In this document: piece after piece, positions 36,480-47,626 of the stretch
Numbering within the stretch: position 1 is the stretch's first letter
How the letters are laid out: each line of letters starts with the position of its first letter
From: Cheiracanthium punctorium
Taxonomy: Eukaryota > Arthropoda > Arachnida > Araneae > Cheiracanthiidae
Length of the DNA: 64,000 nucleotides
Reading direction: 5' to 3'
Assembly: GCA_038373885.1 (NCBI GenBank)
Contig: JAWZYV010013157.1
Location: 81,220-145,219, forward strand
The notes under the pieces: model-generated
What the model saw: only the letters and a program-made list of their open reading frames with translations
The model's database searches: none
Told to the model about the DNA's origin: nothing
Program-made: the position numbers and the translations under genes

Positions 36480-37450
36480 CTTTGAGGTCTGGGGTTTTAT
36501 TAGTTCTTTTCACGAATTTATAAAAATACCTTGAAGACAACTATTCTAATAATTTGTCTTAAATTATAAAATTCCAGATTTTCTGTTGTGAAAAACTATT
36601 TAAATATACTGAGAATTGATATTGAATGGGAAATTACTAAAAAAAGCACGCTTTAAGGTAAAAAAAAAGTTCGTGAGAAAACATCATTCTTACCATAAAA
36701 TTTTACAGATTTCACTGATAAAAAGTTACCAAATTTTATGCATACACCGAAATAGATTTTATTTGTGAATAATTATTTAGTAAATTTTGTTAAAACAACA
36801 AACATGACTAGCAAATGCTCAAAAAATGACATATTCTAGCTAGTTTCTATAGATTTAATTTTGCTTTTCTCTGTTTCTGTCATTTATATATGTATACATT
36901 TTAAACTAAAAGGTTTTCGTACACAGTATTTGAAAAAAAAAAAAAAAAAAGACATACGCACGTATGCAGAGTCTGTACTTTTATAGATAAGAGAGTTGAA
37001 ATTGGACCCCAACAGACTCTTGGATTGAGACCTCAAGGTGTTCAATACTATGCACAATATAAATAAAGCGCGTTATCTATAAAATTAAGTTCTAATTCTC
37101 CTGAAGCAAACCACTCCAGCTGCAAGCACTAGCACAGATAATTATCGGCAGCAATTAAACATTCACTGCACTATTTTTTAACACATTACACACATGGCAA
37201 AAATAACACCGGTATCAACATTACATGCTGAGTACATATTCCATACAGGAAAGAAAAACAATTCATAATACAAAAACAATTTTGATGAAGCCAGCCTGTA
37301 TACAAAAACAACAAAAATATGCTTATTGAAAATAAAATTTGAAAGAAATTCGGAATGTAAGTAGTATTCAATATTAATTTTGAATAGCTATATAAACTTC
37401 ATTTACAAAGGCTAATCTTTTTCTTTTTTTTCAAAATTGCCGTGTTTACG
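36480..37450. repeat. Dispersed repeat, copy 1 of a direct pair
   Basis: GACCTCAAGGTGTTCAATAC then TATGCACAATATAAATAAA at 37,030-37,068 matches GGCTTCAAAGTGTTAAATAC at 38,453. TTACAAAGGCTAATC with a T-run and CCGTGTTTA near 37,403 matches 38,551. The two copies point the same way and lie about 1.4 kb apart, with a hairpin cluster between. Confidence 0.65.
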
Positions 37451-37589
37451 GCCAAAAAAGTTGTTGTCACACAAAATCTCTCTAAGTGTCTCAAGCTTGG
37501 TGGCTTTCGGTGAAATATCGCCAATTAACTATCAAATTGTACTAATCTTCCCAAGTCCAAATTCATGCTGGTATTTCTTTGCTAGACTA

Positions 37590-37865
37590 GCATTAAATGC
37601 TGGATCCAAGCTGGGAGAAAAGCATAAACTACTATAAACACTTGCTAGTTCTAGCAGCTTTACCAGCAAGTCATACCGTGTATTCGACACACAAGCTATA
37701 TACAAGCATGAAATGCTTGTATGTAGCTTCTCATGCTATTACTTTATAAGCTAGGAGTATAGCATACGATGCTAGCTAGCATTACATAGCAAATAATAGC
37801 ATGAAAATCTAGCAGACATAGCAATAACTAGCATATTTTTGTTGCTGGTACTAGCATGAATTTTG
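37590..37865. repeat. Cluster of TAGCAT/GCTAG hairpins
   Basis: The words AGCAT, GCTAG, GCTAT and AGCAAG and their complements recur at very high density. The clearest hairpin pairs 37,693-37,709 (AAGCTATATACAAGCAT) with 37,713-37,729 around GAA, with one mismatch in 17. Another pairs ACTTGCTAGT (about 37,639) with ACCAGCAAGT (about 37,661). There is no open frame. Confidence 0.75.
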
Positions 37866-37899
37866 TCTTGGGTTGGCAATATCTCGCCCAATTATATGC

Positions 37900-38600
37900 T
37901 AAAAACAAATCTTTTAAATTGTATCCAGCTTGACGATATCTCAAATATTTGTCTAGAAATCGCTAAACCTTTGCATTTTTGCAGTATTTTATCTCTTCCA
38001 AACAAAGTAAGTTTTAATGAAATGCACCAAAATTATTTATGATTTAATAGACGTGGAAGGAAGTCATGTGGTGTCCACATCATACTTTTTTTTAAATTTT
38101 ACATTTACATGCATAGATATAAACTTAAAGTTTTCTTGCATAGTATTTAACACAATTATGCCTAGTGTCCCTTTTTTGGGACGGCATTTTCACTATCAGT
38201 CGAAAACGTTATTTTTCCTAGACTTTCTTGAAGAGTATTGAACCTCAACTCCGCAAAATATTTTAACATGAACAAGTAGGATGTTCACACTTAAATTTTA
38301 TACATGAAGATTTTAAACGAAATCATCCCTTGTTCAAGAAGGTGACATCAGAAATTTATCTATTATTGCTGGTATTAGCCAAACAGTTGCATAGTTTGCA
38401 CATTTATAGCTCAGAGAGGCAAATTTCACAGCCAAAAACTCTTGAACTGAGGCTTCAAAGTGTTAAATACTATGCACGATATAAATAAAATGCAGGATTT
38501 ATAAAATGAAAATCAAGATATTTCCATCTTTTGTTATTATATTTAAAATATGATTTACAAGGGTGCCTCTGTCATTTTTTTTTGAAAGTCGCCATGTTTA
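37900..38600. repeat. Dispersed repeat, copy 2 of a direct pair
   Basis: Second copy of the sequence at 36,480-37,450, sharing ATATAAATAAA, ACTCTTG and the terminal CCATGTTTA words. It is more compact, and its alignment by eye is patchy in the middle. Confidence 0.6.
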
Positions 38601-38689
38601 GTGTGTGTCATACACCATAAATGCATTATGCTAACATGCTGGCAGCCACCGAAAATTTTTTTTTAAAAATGTGTCATTATTCGAGCAAC

Positions 38690-39075
38690 GGGGACTTTTA
38701 TTCCCGTTCTAATGGCCGGGTCAGCTGCGGACTATAAGCTTGATTACCACGAGGGCCGGAGATATTGGACATTTCATTATGGAGGCGCCTGGTCATTATT
38801 GTTTGCCTAATTTTGAACTGATTCCAGATGAGAGACTTAGCATCTGGATTGGCCCCTCCACAGATGTCGTTTCAACAGGGAGAAGATTGGAGCCACGACA
38901 GACTTTACTCGCACAGGCTGCCTCTAGCGTGCGCGGTCCCACAGCAGTCCAGTCGAGAGAGGTGGTAACCCTCCCAAGCACTGACCTAGGTCGGCGCTGA
39001 TTTCTTTTCGGTGTTCTTAATAGGAACCGAGTTTAAGCGACTGGACTACTGCCGGACGAGCCACCTGGATAAGAA
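38690..39075 (-). mobile_element. SINE-like repeat with 5S rRNA-like box
   Basis: On the minus strand, GACCTAGGTCAGTGCTTGGG AGGGTTACCACC resembles the internal promoter C-box part of 5S rRNA, GGTCAGTACTTGGATGGGTGACC. It is preceded by AGTCGCTTAAACTCGG. The stretch is GC-richer than the flanks. The opposing frames at 38,740-39,000 are shadows. The word TGGACATTTCATTATGG inside recurs at 50,937. Confidence 0.5.
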
Positions 39076-39339
39076 ATTTAGAAATATATTAGAAGAAATA
39101 GATTTGTAATGTTCACCAGGCTTAAAAATAATGATATTGTGTCAATAACAAAATTTAGATAACCGGCCATATGCTCATGGTTTTAATAGAATATTGTTTC
39201 ACTAGGGTGCCATGAGTATTATTAGCAACTAAATACATATAAACGAATATTACATTATTTTCGACTAAACACCACACATTTTACGTACGAATATGCATAT
39301 GCGTACATTTATATATGTTTTTTATAGAATGCTCTTTGT

Positions 39340-39840
39340 TTAAAGCACCTTTTAAAAAAAACAAAGCTTTTTTAAAACAATGCTTTACCATTTCTGTATT
39401 TAGCAACGCCTTTTCTTCTTTTTTTTATAATCAAAGCTTTTTTTTCTTCTTAAAAGCATTTTTTTTAAAGCAATGCCCTTTTTTTTCTTTTTAAAACAAT
39501 TTTTTTATTGTTAGCAATGCCTTTTTTTTATTTTTAGCAATGCCTTTTCTTTTTTTTTCAAGCAATGCGTTTTTTTAGCGATACTTATTTTAAGCAATGT
39601 TTTTCTTTTTTTAGCAATGCTTTTTCTTTTTTTTAGCAGTGCTTTTTCTTTTTTTTAGCAATCATTTTTTTTTTTTAGAAATTCTTATTTTTTAAGCAAT
39701 AGTTTTTTTTTTGGGGGGGGGGCAATGCATTGTTTAAAAGCAGTGCTTTTACAATGTTTTTCTATTTTATTATCAAAGCTTTTTCTTTAGCAATGCTTTT
39801 TTTAAGCAATGCTTTTTTCAAGCAATGTCTTTTTTCTTCT
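39340..39840 (+). repeat. AGCAATGC + T-tract minisatellite
   Basis: More than fifteen irregular copies of AGCAATGC followed by 6-12 T, sometimes with CTTTTTC, spaced about 17-30 bp. A G-run sits at about 39,713. Early units have the AAAGCTTTTT form. Confidence 0.9.
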
Positions 39841-41830
39841 TAATATTATCTTTATGAACAAAATGAAATACATATAAAGAGAAATGTACTACTATTCACA
39901 AAACATCTTGAATATAAAAATGACATTGGATACATGTATTTCACCCCTCTTCAAGAGAGTGCTATTAGGATAAGTAACAATGGTGGACTCACTCATGGCA
40001 CCCGGGTGAATGAACTTGAATTCAATACTGTTGGCAGCCAGCACGTACACGCAATTGTATTTGCGTTTCATTTAATTTAAGACTTCTGCTACTTTCCGCG
40101 GGCTCTTTTAATATGGAATTCTAATCTTATCTTTCTAATTCATATCTTGAATTATTTGCACATTACCCGAACGATATACAGATTAATGTCTCCAATATTA
40201 ATGGACGAACATACATTAAAAATACCCGATTTTGCATCAATAAATGTTTTAAAGTATTGTACTTAATAAATTTTACTTTAAGTGACATATCTACATATGA
40301 AACCAGGATGGGTGAAGTTCACTAGTGATCGTTTCACATTTAAAGACAATTTTTGTAAAACAAAAGAGAAAATATGTCGAAATAAACTCCAAACTTAAAA
40401 CACATAATAAATGAATATAAAACGAGATAATTTTTTTAAAATAATGACCAGAAATATTTGCTGTATTTTACATTAAGTGACCCATCTACATGTAAAACCA
40501 AGGCATCTGACGGTTTGATAGTTGCCATTTTACACTTGAAACGAAATTTGCAGTGAAAAAAATCAGGGTAAGTTTTAATTGATTTTTTTTACAAACATTT
40601 AATAATAATTACTTAGTTAACTACACAATATACAGAGTCTTCTTCAAAGGAAAACTGTACTAGATATAAAGCTTGAAAACATAAACATACATTCATCTAA
40701 ATGGTCTTCTATGCAATGAATAAGTTAATAACGATTACATGTCTACTTATTTATTTTTGTTAGAGCTTGCTGTGCAAGTTAAACAAACATCAAAACAAAC
40801 AAACATCACTTTTAACTTTTTGCATATTTCAAAGCATACATTTAAAAGTTCAATCCAGCGAGATTTCTCATAATAGAAGAAAATTGATTTTAACTAAGAT
40901 ACATTTTTTTTAAAAGCAATGTTTTTGTTACTCACGCACATGATACCTTATCAACTCTGCAGGTATGAAAAATCCTACAAAATAAAATAGCCCTAATTTC
41001 ACTTTTAAAAGTTGTGAAATGTTTAATTTTTAATTACTTTTATTCAATTAATAATTTTAAAAAGATGTTTCTTTCAGAAGACTTTTTATATTTTTACATT
41101 ACAGAAATTAAACTAAAAGTAAATTTATTCCATTACAGAAAAAAAAAGTCTATGGCGACATGTTTTATACTTGCAAGTCTGCACATATAAACAATCTGCA
41201 AAATATTAAGGATTTGAAATTTAATCATTTAAAAATTATACTTTTCAATGATATTTTTCATTCCTAAAAGTTTCATTCAAAAATTAATAAAAAATAGTTT
41301 TTAGAAAATGTGTACATTACATTTTTAAAAATAGAAATTCAAAGTCAAAAGTTGCGGACTTCCTAAAAATAGTACTGCATTTTACTATTCTGAAACGATT
41401 ATTTATTTATTTATTTTTTCAATTTAAAGGGAAACGAAAAAACATACTTACTAATTTTTTGCTTTTTTTGGTTTAATTTTAATTGCGATTTATTAACATA
41501 AAACCTTCTAATGCCAACAAGATTTGAAGAATGTTGGGAGAAAATCAAATCATCGCCAATCGAACTTTCGATTACGGTACAACTCTTGTTTCCAACACAT
41601 AAAAAATTAAAAAGTTTGATTTTGAAAATTTAGAATGCATTTCTATAGAAAAAAAAATGGTTTTTTTAGCTATTAAATAATGCACTCTCTTTATTTTTAG
41701 TTTATATATTACCCCGTTCCATCTAGAGCATCCAAATTCTTTTAAAACCAATAGATTGATAAATTTTAATGTTAACTGTAACGCGCAAAATGTTGCAGAG
41801 TATTTGATAATCGCATCGTGAACATGCAAG
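39841..41830. other. AT-rich DNA with a diverged ~200-bp pair
   Basis: TTTAAGTGACATATCTACATATGAAACCA near 40,273 and TTAAGTGACCCATCTACATGTAAAACCA near 40,471 suggest a two-copy tandem repeat. Both are followed by GTTTCACATTTAAA-like and TTTTACACTTGAAA words. Otherwise low-complexity sequence with no gene. Confidence 0.5.
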
Positions 41831-43100
41831 TTGAACCCTGCATACCGTGCAAGTCCGGTCGTTAGGCTGTCGTTGTTCTGCTAACGCCGCGTCTCGTGAT
41901 GTGTTTCAACCTCAAAAGAAGGCGACACGATCGGCCCTATCCCCGACTGTAATCATTTTGAGGACGCTAAACTAAGATGGCGAGATTTTTGAACGAAGAA
42001 GTGGGGACCCATCAACATTGTGTCCCCAACTTTTAAGCAAAAAAAAGGGGCATTCTGTAAATTCAATGCTCTTCTCAGATATGTTTCTATTTTTTTCAAG
42101 CATTATTAACATCCATAAAAAAAAGGAAACAATCTTTTTTTAATTGAAAAGAAATAACTATTGTAACTGAAATTTTGTGCGCAATTCGTTTTCTAAACGA
42201 GAGTCAAATTGAAAAAAAGCCATGAAATTGGGGATTGCCTGCGAAAAATGGGGACGTTTGCCCGCCTTACGTTCAACGAAAGCTCCTACTATCTCCGATC
42301 TGACGCACTATTTGTTTCCCAGCCATCTTTTGCAATCGTGCGACCAGCACGAAATTTATTTTTTATATCAACAAAATCTTACGGCATTAGGGGAGAAGCA
42401 CCACACAGTTTCTTTCATCTTTTTAGTAAACAAAGAATAACTAGATTTTCACGAATAAAGCACAACGAAACAAGTCAACATTCTTCTTATGATTAAAGAT
42501 TTAAAATAGTGAACTCAAGAATTCAAGTCAAAACAACAAAGTCCTAGCTTTTTTTCTTTTTCAGTAACATGTTTGTTTGTGTGTTATGGCAAGCCTTCAT
42601 GTGGAACATCTGCCTTGGGTGGAGGACTTTTGAAGAGGGTTGGGTTCTAACGCGCATTCACGTTACATCTGGAGAAAGCCGCCCAAAAGGAAAAGCCACA
42701 TCTGGAGAAAGGCAGTCTAGGATGGATTCTAACTCCGAAATATCCTTCGAAAGATTTCCATGTTTCAATTCATCCTATGAGCAGGACTGGACCCTAATTA
42801 AGGTCCGTCATTGGGTCAACCTCCTAAGGTGAAAGAATTAGCAACACGTGGCCACACGCTGAACAGACACTGGAGGTAAAAAAGATGCGGGGGGGGTATT
42901 CGACGAATGAATAACCCCCTTCTTTTGGAGGTCGGCTGAAAAATCCACGTTTCAGAGGATTCGAGAATTTTGGATCGTGGGGAGTTTTAAGATCACTGAA
43001 ATAGGTAAAGGAGGCAAACACTTCGGAAAGAACGCAAAAGGCTCCTACGATCTGTATTATTGGACTTGATACTGTTTTCATTTCCACTTCAATACTGTTT
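41831..43100. other. Mixed sequence with an inverted SINE fragment
   Basis: At 42,650-42,690, CGCATTCACGTTACATCTGG then AGAAAGCCGCCCAAA is the complement of the inner part of the SINE at 1512. An AAGATGGCG word at about 41,975 begins a 19-codon frame and is followed by a GTGGGGAC/GTCCCCAAC hairpin. The frames at 42,209-42,832 have no recognisable product. Confidence 0.5.
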
Positions 43101-43104
43101 CTTT

Positions 43105-43672
43105 CCCATTCAATTTTTATTATTTATCCAAATCGAATTTCATACCCTTCTTGAAGCGCGCGGAAACTTTTCGGATTCGTAAGATTTCGTTTTGTGTAAA
43201 AAGACCCACTTATATCAATGCTTCATGCAGACGATATGTTTCAAAAAAATTAAATTAAATGTTGATAATTTGTAAAAACTGTTTGAAACGAATCGGAATT
43301 GCAACTTGACTGTGACTTCAATTTGACGTAATTGTCACCTGCGGCTAGTGATTTTGTAACGCAAATGATGCACTTTTTTGACTCTCGGAAAATGGAGCTG
43401 GAAAGAGCGAAAAATCGCTTTAAAAATTAGTGAGCGGGTGGATTTTCAGATTTTTTTAAAGAAACGCAGACTGTTTTCTATATTCTTATACATAACTAGG
43501 AAAAATGTCAAGCGGACCGTATCACAGGTATCGTTGTTATTAAGCTTTTGATGCTTAACTTTTTAATCTTTTTGGAGTCATGGTGGGAAAAAAAAGGTTT
43601 ATTTTCGAGTGGTTACCCGGGAATTGTTAGGGAGTGAATCAGCGTAACTATATAGCAGGATGGTAAGCAAAA
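43105..43672 (+). mobile_element. ACTAG/GCCCGTT dispersed element, copy B (5' end lost)
   Basis: It aligns with 53,850-54,350: AATCGAATTTCATACCCTTC, TTCGTTTTGTGT, GCAAATGATGCACTTTTTTG, GTGGATTTTCAGATTTTT and GATCAGCGTAACTATATAGC appear in the same order. Non-coding. Confidence 0.8.
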
Positions 43673-43994
43673 TCAAAGAAAATTGGCACTTGCATCCCTT
43701 CACTGCTCTCGTCTTTGCATAAGAATATTGAGATAGCAACTCAAGAAAGCATATGGTGACTGATTTCATTTCAATGAATACATTGATAAGCCAGTTTGTA
43801 CATGTCCTTGGATTTAAGCGAGAAAAATATTATTTTTAATTAATATCGAACATTTTTTTTTGTTGATCAGACATGGTAAGAAGATTTAGAGAGACTTGCA
43901 GTTCTTAATTTGAAATTGAAGAAAAATGACGAATGGCAAGGTATTTCTTTCTGTCATTAGGATAAGAGCGTACTCAACTGAAGCATTCATGTGG

Positions 43995-44245
43995 AAAGCG
44001 CGCGGAAACTTTTCGCATTCGAAAGATTTCGTTTTGTGTACACAGACCCTCTTACAGCAATGCTTCACGCAGACGATATCCTTTTAATGAAAAAAATTAA
44101 ACTATTATCCATAAGAACTATTTTAAACAAGTGAAAATCGTCGCTTTCCCTTCCAAGCCCGACGACCGTGACTGCAATAAGACGTCGCGTCCATTGCGAC
44201 AGCAAATTTTGTCGCGCAAAAATTCACTTTTTGGACATGTTTGGG
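43995..44245 (+). mobile_element. ACTAG/GCCCGTT dispersed element, fragment C
   Basis: GCGCGCGGAAACTTTTCGCA and AGATTTCGTTTTGTGT repeat the start of copy B at 43,158 about 830 bp away, followed by TGCTTCACGCAGACGATATC. The remainder is diverged. Confidence 0.7.
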
Positions 44246-45267
44246 GACAACGGGATAAGCTGCCATAAAGCGTGGGACGGTCGCGTTCAAAACGCGCAAT
44301 ATATGACGGTCTGTGGTAGTTGAGAGACATTCATCCATTCCAAACACAATACAATGCGTACGCTACAGAAGCTTTTACAATAGCTTACTGTACGTTAAAA
44401 AAAAAGTTCTTTTACAGGGCTCATAGTGATACCGTGTTTTTGAGGTGATCCCCAAGATTTCCCCGAATCGGGCTCGAAAAAAGACTTATTTTGTTGCGTT
44501 TTATAATGAACGCGTTCGCCATGTTTTATCTTCCTTGTTTTTCTATTGTTGGTAAAGCAGTGTGGTACGATTTAGTCATATTATAACTGGTGTTCGCATG
44601 GATTCGCAGAATACCGCACATCCTTCTATTCTGATGCTCGCTTTCGAAAGTTACTTCATTAGGAAAGGTTTGGGATTTTCTCAGGTTTAAAGTCTGGAAG
44701 GCAAGTGTCCACTTTCGTTTACGATTTTGACTGGATGGGTTCAAATGGACGTAGTGTGGTTTAGAAATGTATTATAGAGTGGCCGTACTGAAAAGTGTTC
44801 AGTGAACCGTTCTACTTAGAGTAGACCAACGGTGGTTTTTCCTATAAGGAAAACGAATGAGAAAATGGGGAACTAAGAAAAATCTGGAAGCAATGCCCAA
44901 GGTATGACCCGACGTACTGAAGTTCGGATGCCTGTATAAGGTTCAAGCAGAATGGTTTCATGAACAGTCTTTATTTTGCTATGTCCCATTACATAAATTA
45001 CATTTAAACATATAAGTTATTGTAGTGTTTTCTGATCCGCATTGGAAACTCTTAATTGTGATACCTTGCAGGATTGGGTTGGAAGATAAAAAAATTTCCG
45101 AAGCAAGCATTATGCCCTTTTTCATTTTGTATTTTTTTTTTTTTTTTTTGACGTCACCTATCCTAAGACACTTTGGTTCGGAAGCGAATACCTCAGTTAT
45201 AGAAATCAGTCCTGACGTTTGGACAAGGCCGAAGGTAATTATTACAAATGTAGATATGAGCGAAAAG
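44246..45267. other. Unassigned stretch
   Basis: Short frames on both strands, including a T-run at about 45,127-45,149. No gene or repeat supported. Confidence 0.4.
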
Positions 45268-45564
45268 TAGTGGCGCATACAGGGTTTTCTGTTGGGGGGG
45301 GGGGTGTCTCAACCCATAAAGCTGTAACACCAACCGCACCTGAAAAAATACCAATTTCTTAATATTTTTATCGTAATCCCTTTTTACTGTGTTTCTACTG
45401 CTGAAAATAAGAATTTAATGTCTTCTGAAGCGGAAGTGTAACTACTGAAAAAAGAATTGGATGTCTTCTAACCTATTTGAAAATCAAAAATTTAAAAAAT
45501 ACATGAGGATTTAACGGAGGCAAATGGTGCATACCCTTGGAACCCACCTTTGAGTGCGCCACTG
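45268..45564. mobile_element. hAT-type MITE, 297 bp
   Basis: Ends are TAGTGGCGCATACAGG and the complement of TGAGTGCGCCACTG. The flanks GCGAAAAG (45,260-45,267) and GTGAAAAG (45,565-45,572) are an 8-bp duplication with one mismatch. The left end continues GTTTTCTGTTGGGGGG and matches the end of the MITE at 21,778, so they are one family. Confidence 0.85.
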
Positions 45565-45572
45565 GTGAAAAG

Positions 45573-46300
45573 CATAAGCCTTCTTGGCAGTGGGGAGAAA
45601 GTGAGTTAAAATATATTTAATTTGAAACTATATTCCAATGTTTACATAATTCAAACTTATTTGGGGTACCGAAAATCTAGTATAGCAGCTTTGGAGAGTG
45701 TCTACTCCTATAGTATATTTCCACGGGAAAAACGCATCACCTGAAATCTTAAACTCCTGTTATCCACACGAGCGTATTAGCAATTTTAAAATTTATGAAC
45801 TTTAAGAAATGCATTTCGACTTGATTCTTTTTCATGCTTTTTAATTTGACGTAAAAATGACGTAATATCTAATGAAATGCCCGCACATATGTGTGAATAC
45901 AGGCTTTTATTTTGATTACTGATTGGTCGAGGAGAGTATTATGGTCACAGAGCATGGTGAAACTGCATGAAATGCGACTTCAAGAATCTGCCTCGAGCTG
46001 CCTTAATGTTTTAATATATAGATTCATTCATATACGATTAAAAAAGTTTTTTTATTTCTAAGGGCAGGCATTTTTTGTATAGCCATTCAAAGATCCGAAG
46101 CTATGACCATTTCATGATAGGGGCACAGAGTGGGTGGCTACATTATCTCCTTGAAAAGGAAAGACGCGTTCACCACAGTACAATCTGTACTTGAAATTTT
46201 AATAAATGCTATGAGAATAACATAGAATTTGCCTGATAATATTATGAAGATAATACAAATTGCAGGTTATCTTAGCCAGATCACTCGTAGAGATATATAC
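45573..46300. other. Unassigned stretch with a shared repeat word
   Basis: ATTTCATGATAGGGGCACAG followed by AGTGGGTGGC at about 46,109 resembles ATTTCATTATGGGGGCACAT with AGTAGGTGGC at 50,942. This is a small dispersed repeat. No gene. Confidence 0.45.
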
Positions 46301-46640
46301 AGGGTGTTCAGCGAATAAGCCCCGATTCCAAAATTAAATATCTCTACGACAAAAATCGATAGAATTATGCGGTAAACTGTACGTTTATTGACAAAACTGT
46401 AAAAATGGTGCACAAAAGTTTAGAAAATTTAGTTACGAAAAGCATCTGTAGACAGCAGCATCAATACAATTGTCTACAATTTAGCATCTGTAGACATCTG
46501 GTCTGAACGTTTTTATGAACTACTTGCAAGTAACATTTCGCTGTGAAAGTAAGAGCTGCATCGGCTTACGGCTCGATTGAAATCACTGCAATGAATCTCA
46601 TAGGATGATTCTTTCGATAGGCCTCCCTCACTTTTGGCAC
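46300..46640. mobile_element. Possible TE end with ACAGGGTGTTC motif
   Basis: TATACAGGGTGTTCAGCGAA followed by TAAGCCCCGATTCC has the ACAGGGTGTTC start seen at many arthropod element ends. A direct repeat AGCATCTGTAGAC occurs twice at about 46,440-46,496. No partner end found, so the class is unknown. Confidence 0.4.
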
Positions 46641-46644
46641 TGGG

Positions 46645-46972
46645 AGGTAACGTTCCTACCCGTTTCTCTAAACGGAAGTCTTTAATAATCACGAAGCCTT
46701 GTGTTTGCGTGAAAAGTACGAAATCTCAAGCACTGGCCACCGTAAAGTAAAGCAAACCAAGCAGCGAGCTGCGCAATGCTGTATTAAGCGACCCGGCAGA
46801 TTCACTTACCTCCTTCGAGTGCGGGACCGCCGGCGGCCACGTGACATCCGGGTACCCGGCCCGGTGTTGGGATGGGTCCATGGTCTCGCACCACCCGACT
46901 TCCGATCCGACGGTTATTCCCAGTCCTGCGTACGTGCGGAGCTTTGCTCCCTTTGACTCTGCTTCGATCCTG
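46645..46972 (-). repeat. GC-rich dispersed repeat, copy B (exon look-alike)
   Basis: On the minus strand this matches 18,258-18,585 along its length. Part of it mimics an internal exon: TTTTCAG at 46,970-46,976, then 53 open codons (46,969-46,810) holding RTYAGLGITVGSEVGWCETM, then GAG|GTAAGT at the donor. I do not recognise the protein. The homology to copy A runs straight through the donor site and copy A lacks GTAAGT there, so a repeat is more likely than an exon. A true exon with a pseudogene copy at 18 kb cannot be ruled out. Confidence 0.65.
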
Positions 46973-47626
46973 AAAACACACATCACAGGCATACACACAT
47001 TCGCATCACAAGCATACATAGCAAGCACAGACACATTCGCATCACAAGCATACATAGCAAGCATACACACACTCGCATCACAAGCATGCATAGCAAGCAT
47101 ACGACCATTCACCCTATTGCATGCATAGGAAGCGTAGACACATTCGCATGACAAGCATACACACTCGCATCGCAAGCATACACACATTCCCATACAAAGC
47201 ATACATAGCAAGCATAGACACATTCGCATCACAAGCATACGCTCCTACATTCACTGAAGATGCATACGTACAAGCACATCCACATTCGTTCACAAACATG
47301 GGTACATTCATTCACACAGTCGTGAATACACACAAACAAACATTTTCACGTCACAAACATACATACATACATTGACATCACAAGCACATACACACACGCA
47401 TTTACAACACATGTACACCTAAGAACACATAATGCACATAAATACACGCATGCATACAATCACACTGTTATATACACGTAAACTCTCGTCACAAGCAAAC
47501 ATACACAAATACTCTCATCACAAGCACACGTATGCATACATTGACTTCACAGGCGCAGTTGTATACGCATTTGTACATAATAATGCATTATGACGCACAA
47601 ATACACGCATGCATCCATTCCGGTCC
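46973..47626 (+). repeat. ACACATTCGCATCACAAGCATAC minisatellite, left part
   Basis: Units such as ACATTCGCATCACAAGCATA with CATAGCAAGC variants repeat about every 17-40 bp and become irregular CACA/CATAC-rich towards 47,600. The 170-codon minus frame (46,726-47,238) is the low-complexity translation of this tract (MLVMRMC, YACDAN repeats) fused to copy B. It is not a gene. Confidence 0.88.

Noticed and set aside
46810..46969. Confident protein-coding exon with acceptor and GTAAGT donor
   Set aside because: Homology to the copy at 18.3 kb continues through the donor, and that copy has a stop. Kept only as a possibility in the findings.
46726..47238. 170-codon minus-strand frame
   Set aside because: Most of it translates the CATAC/CGCATCACAAG minisatellite into low-complexity Cys/Met/Ala repeats fused to a dispersed repeat.
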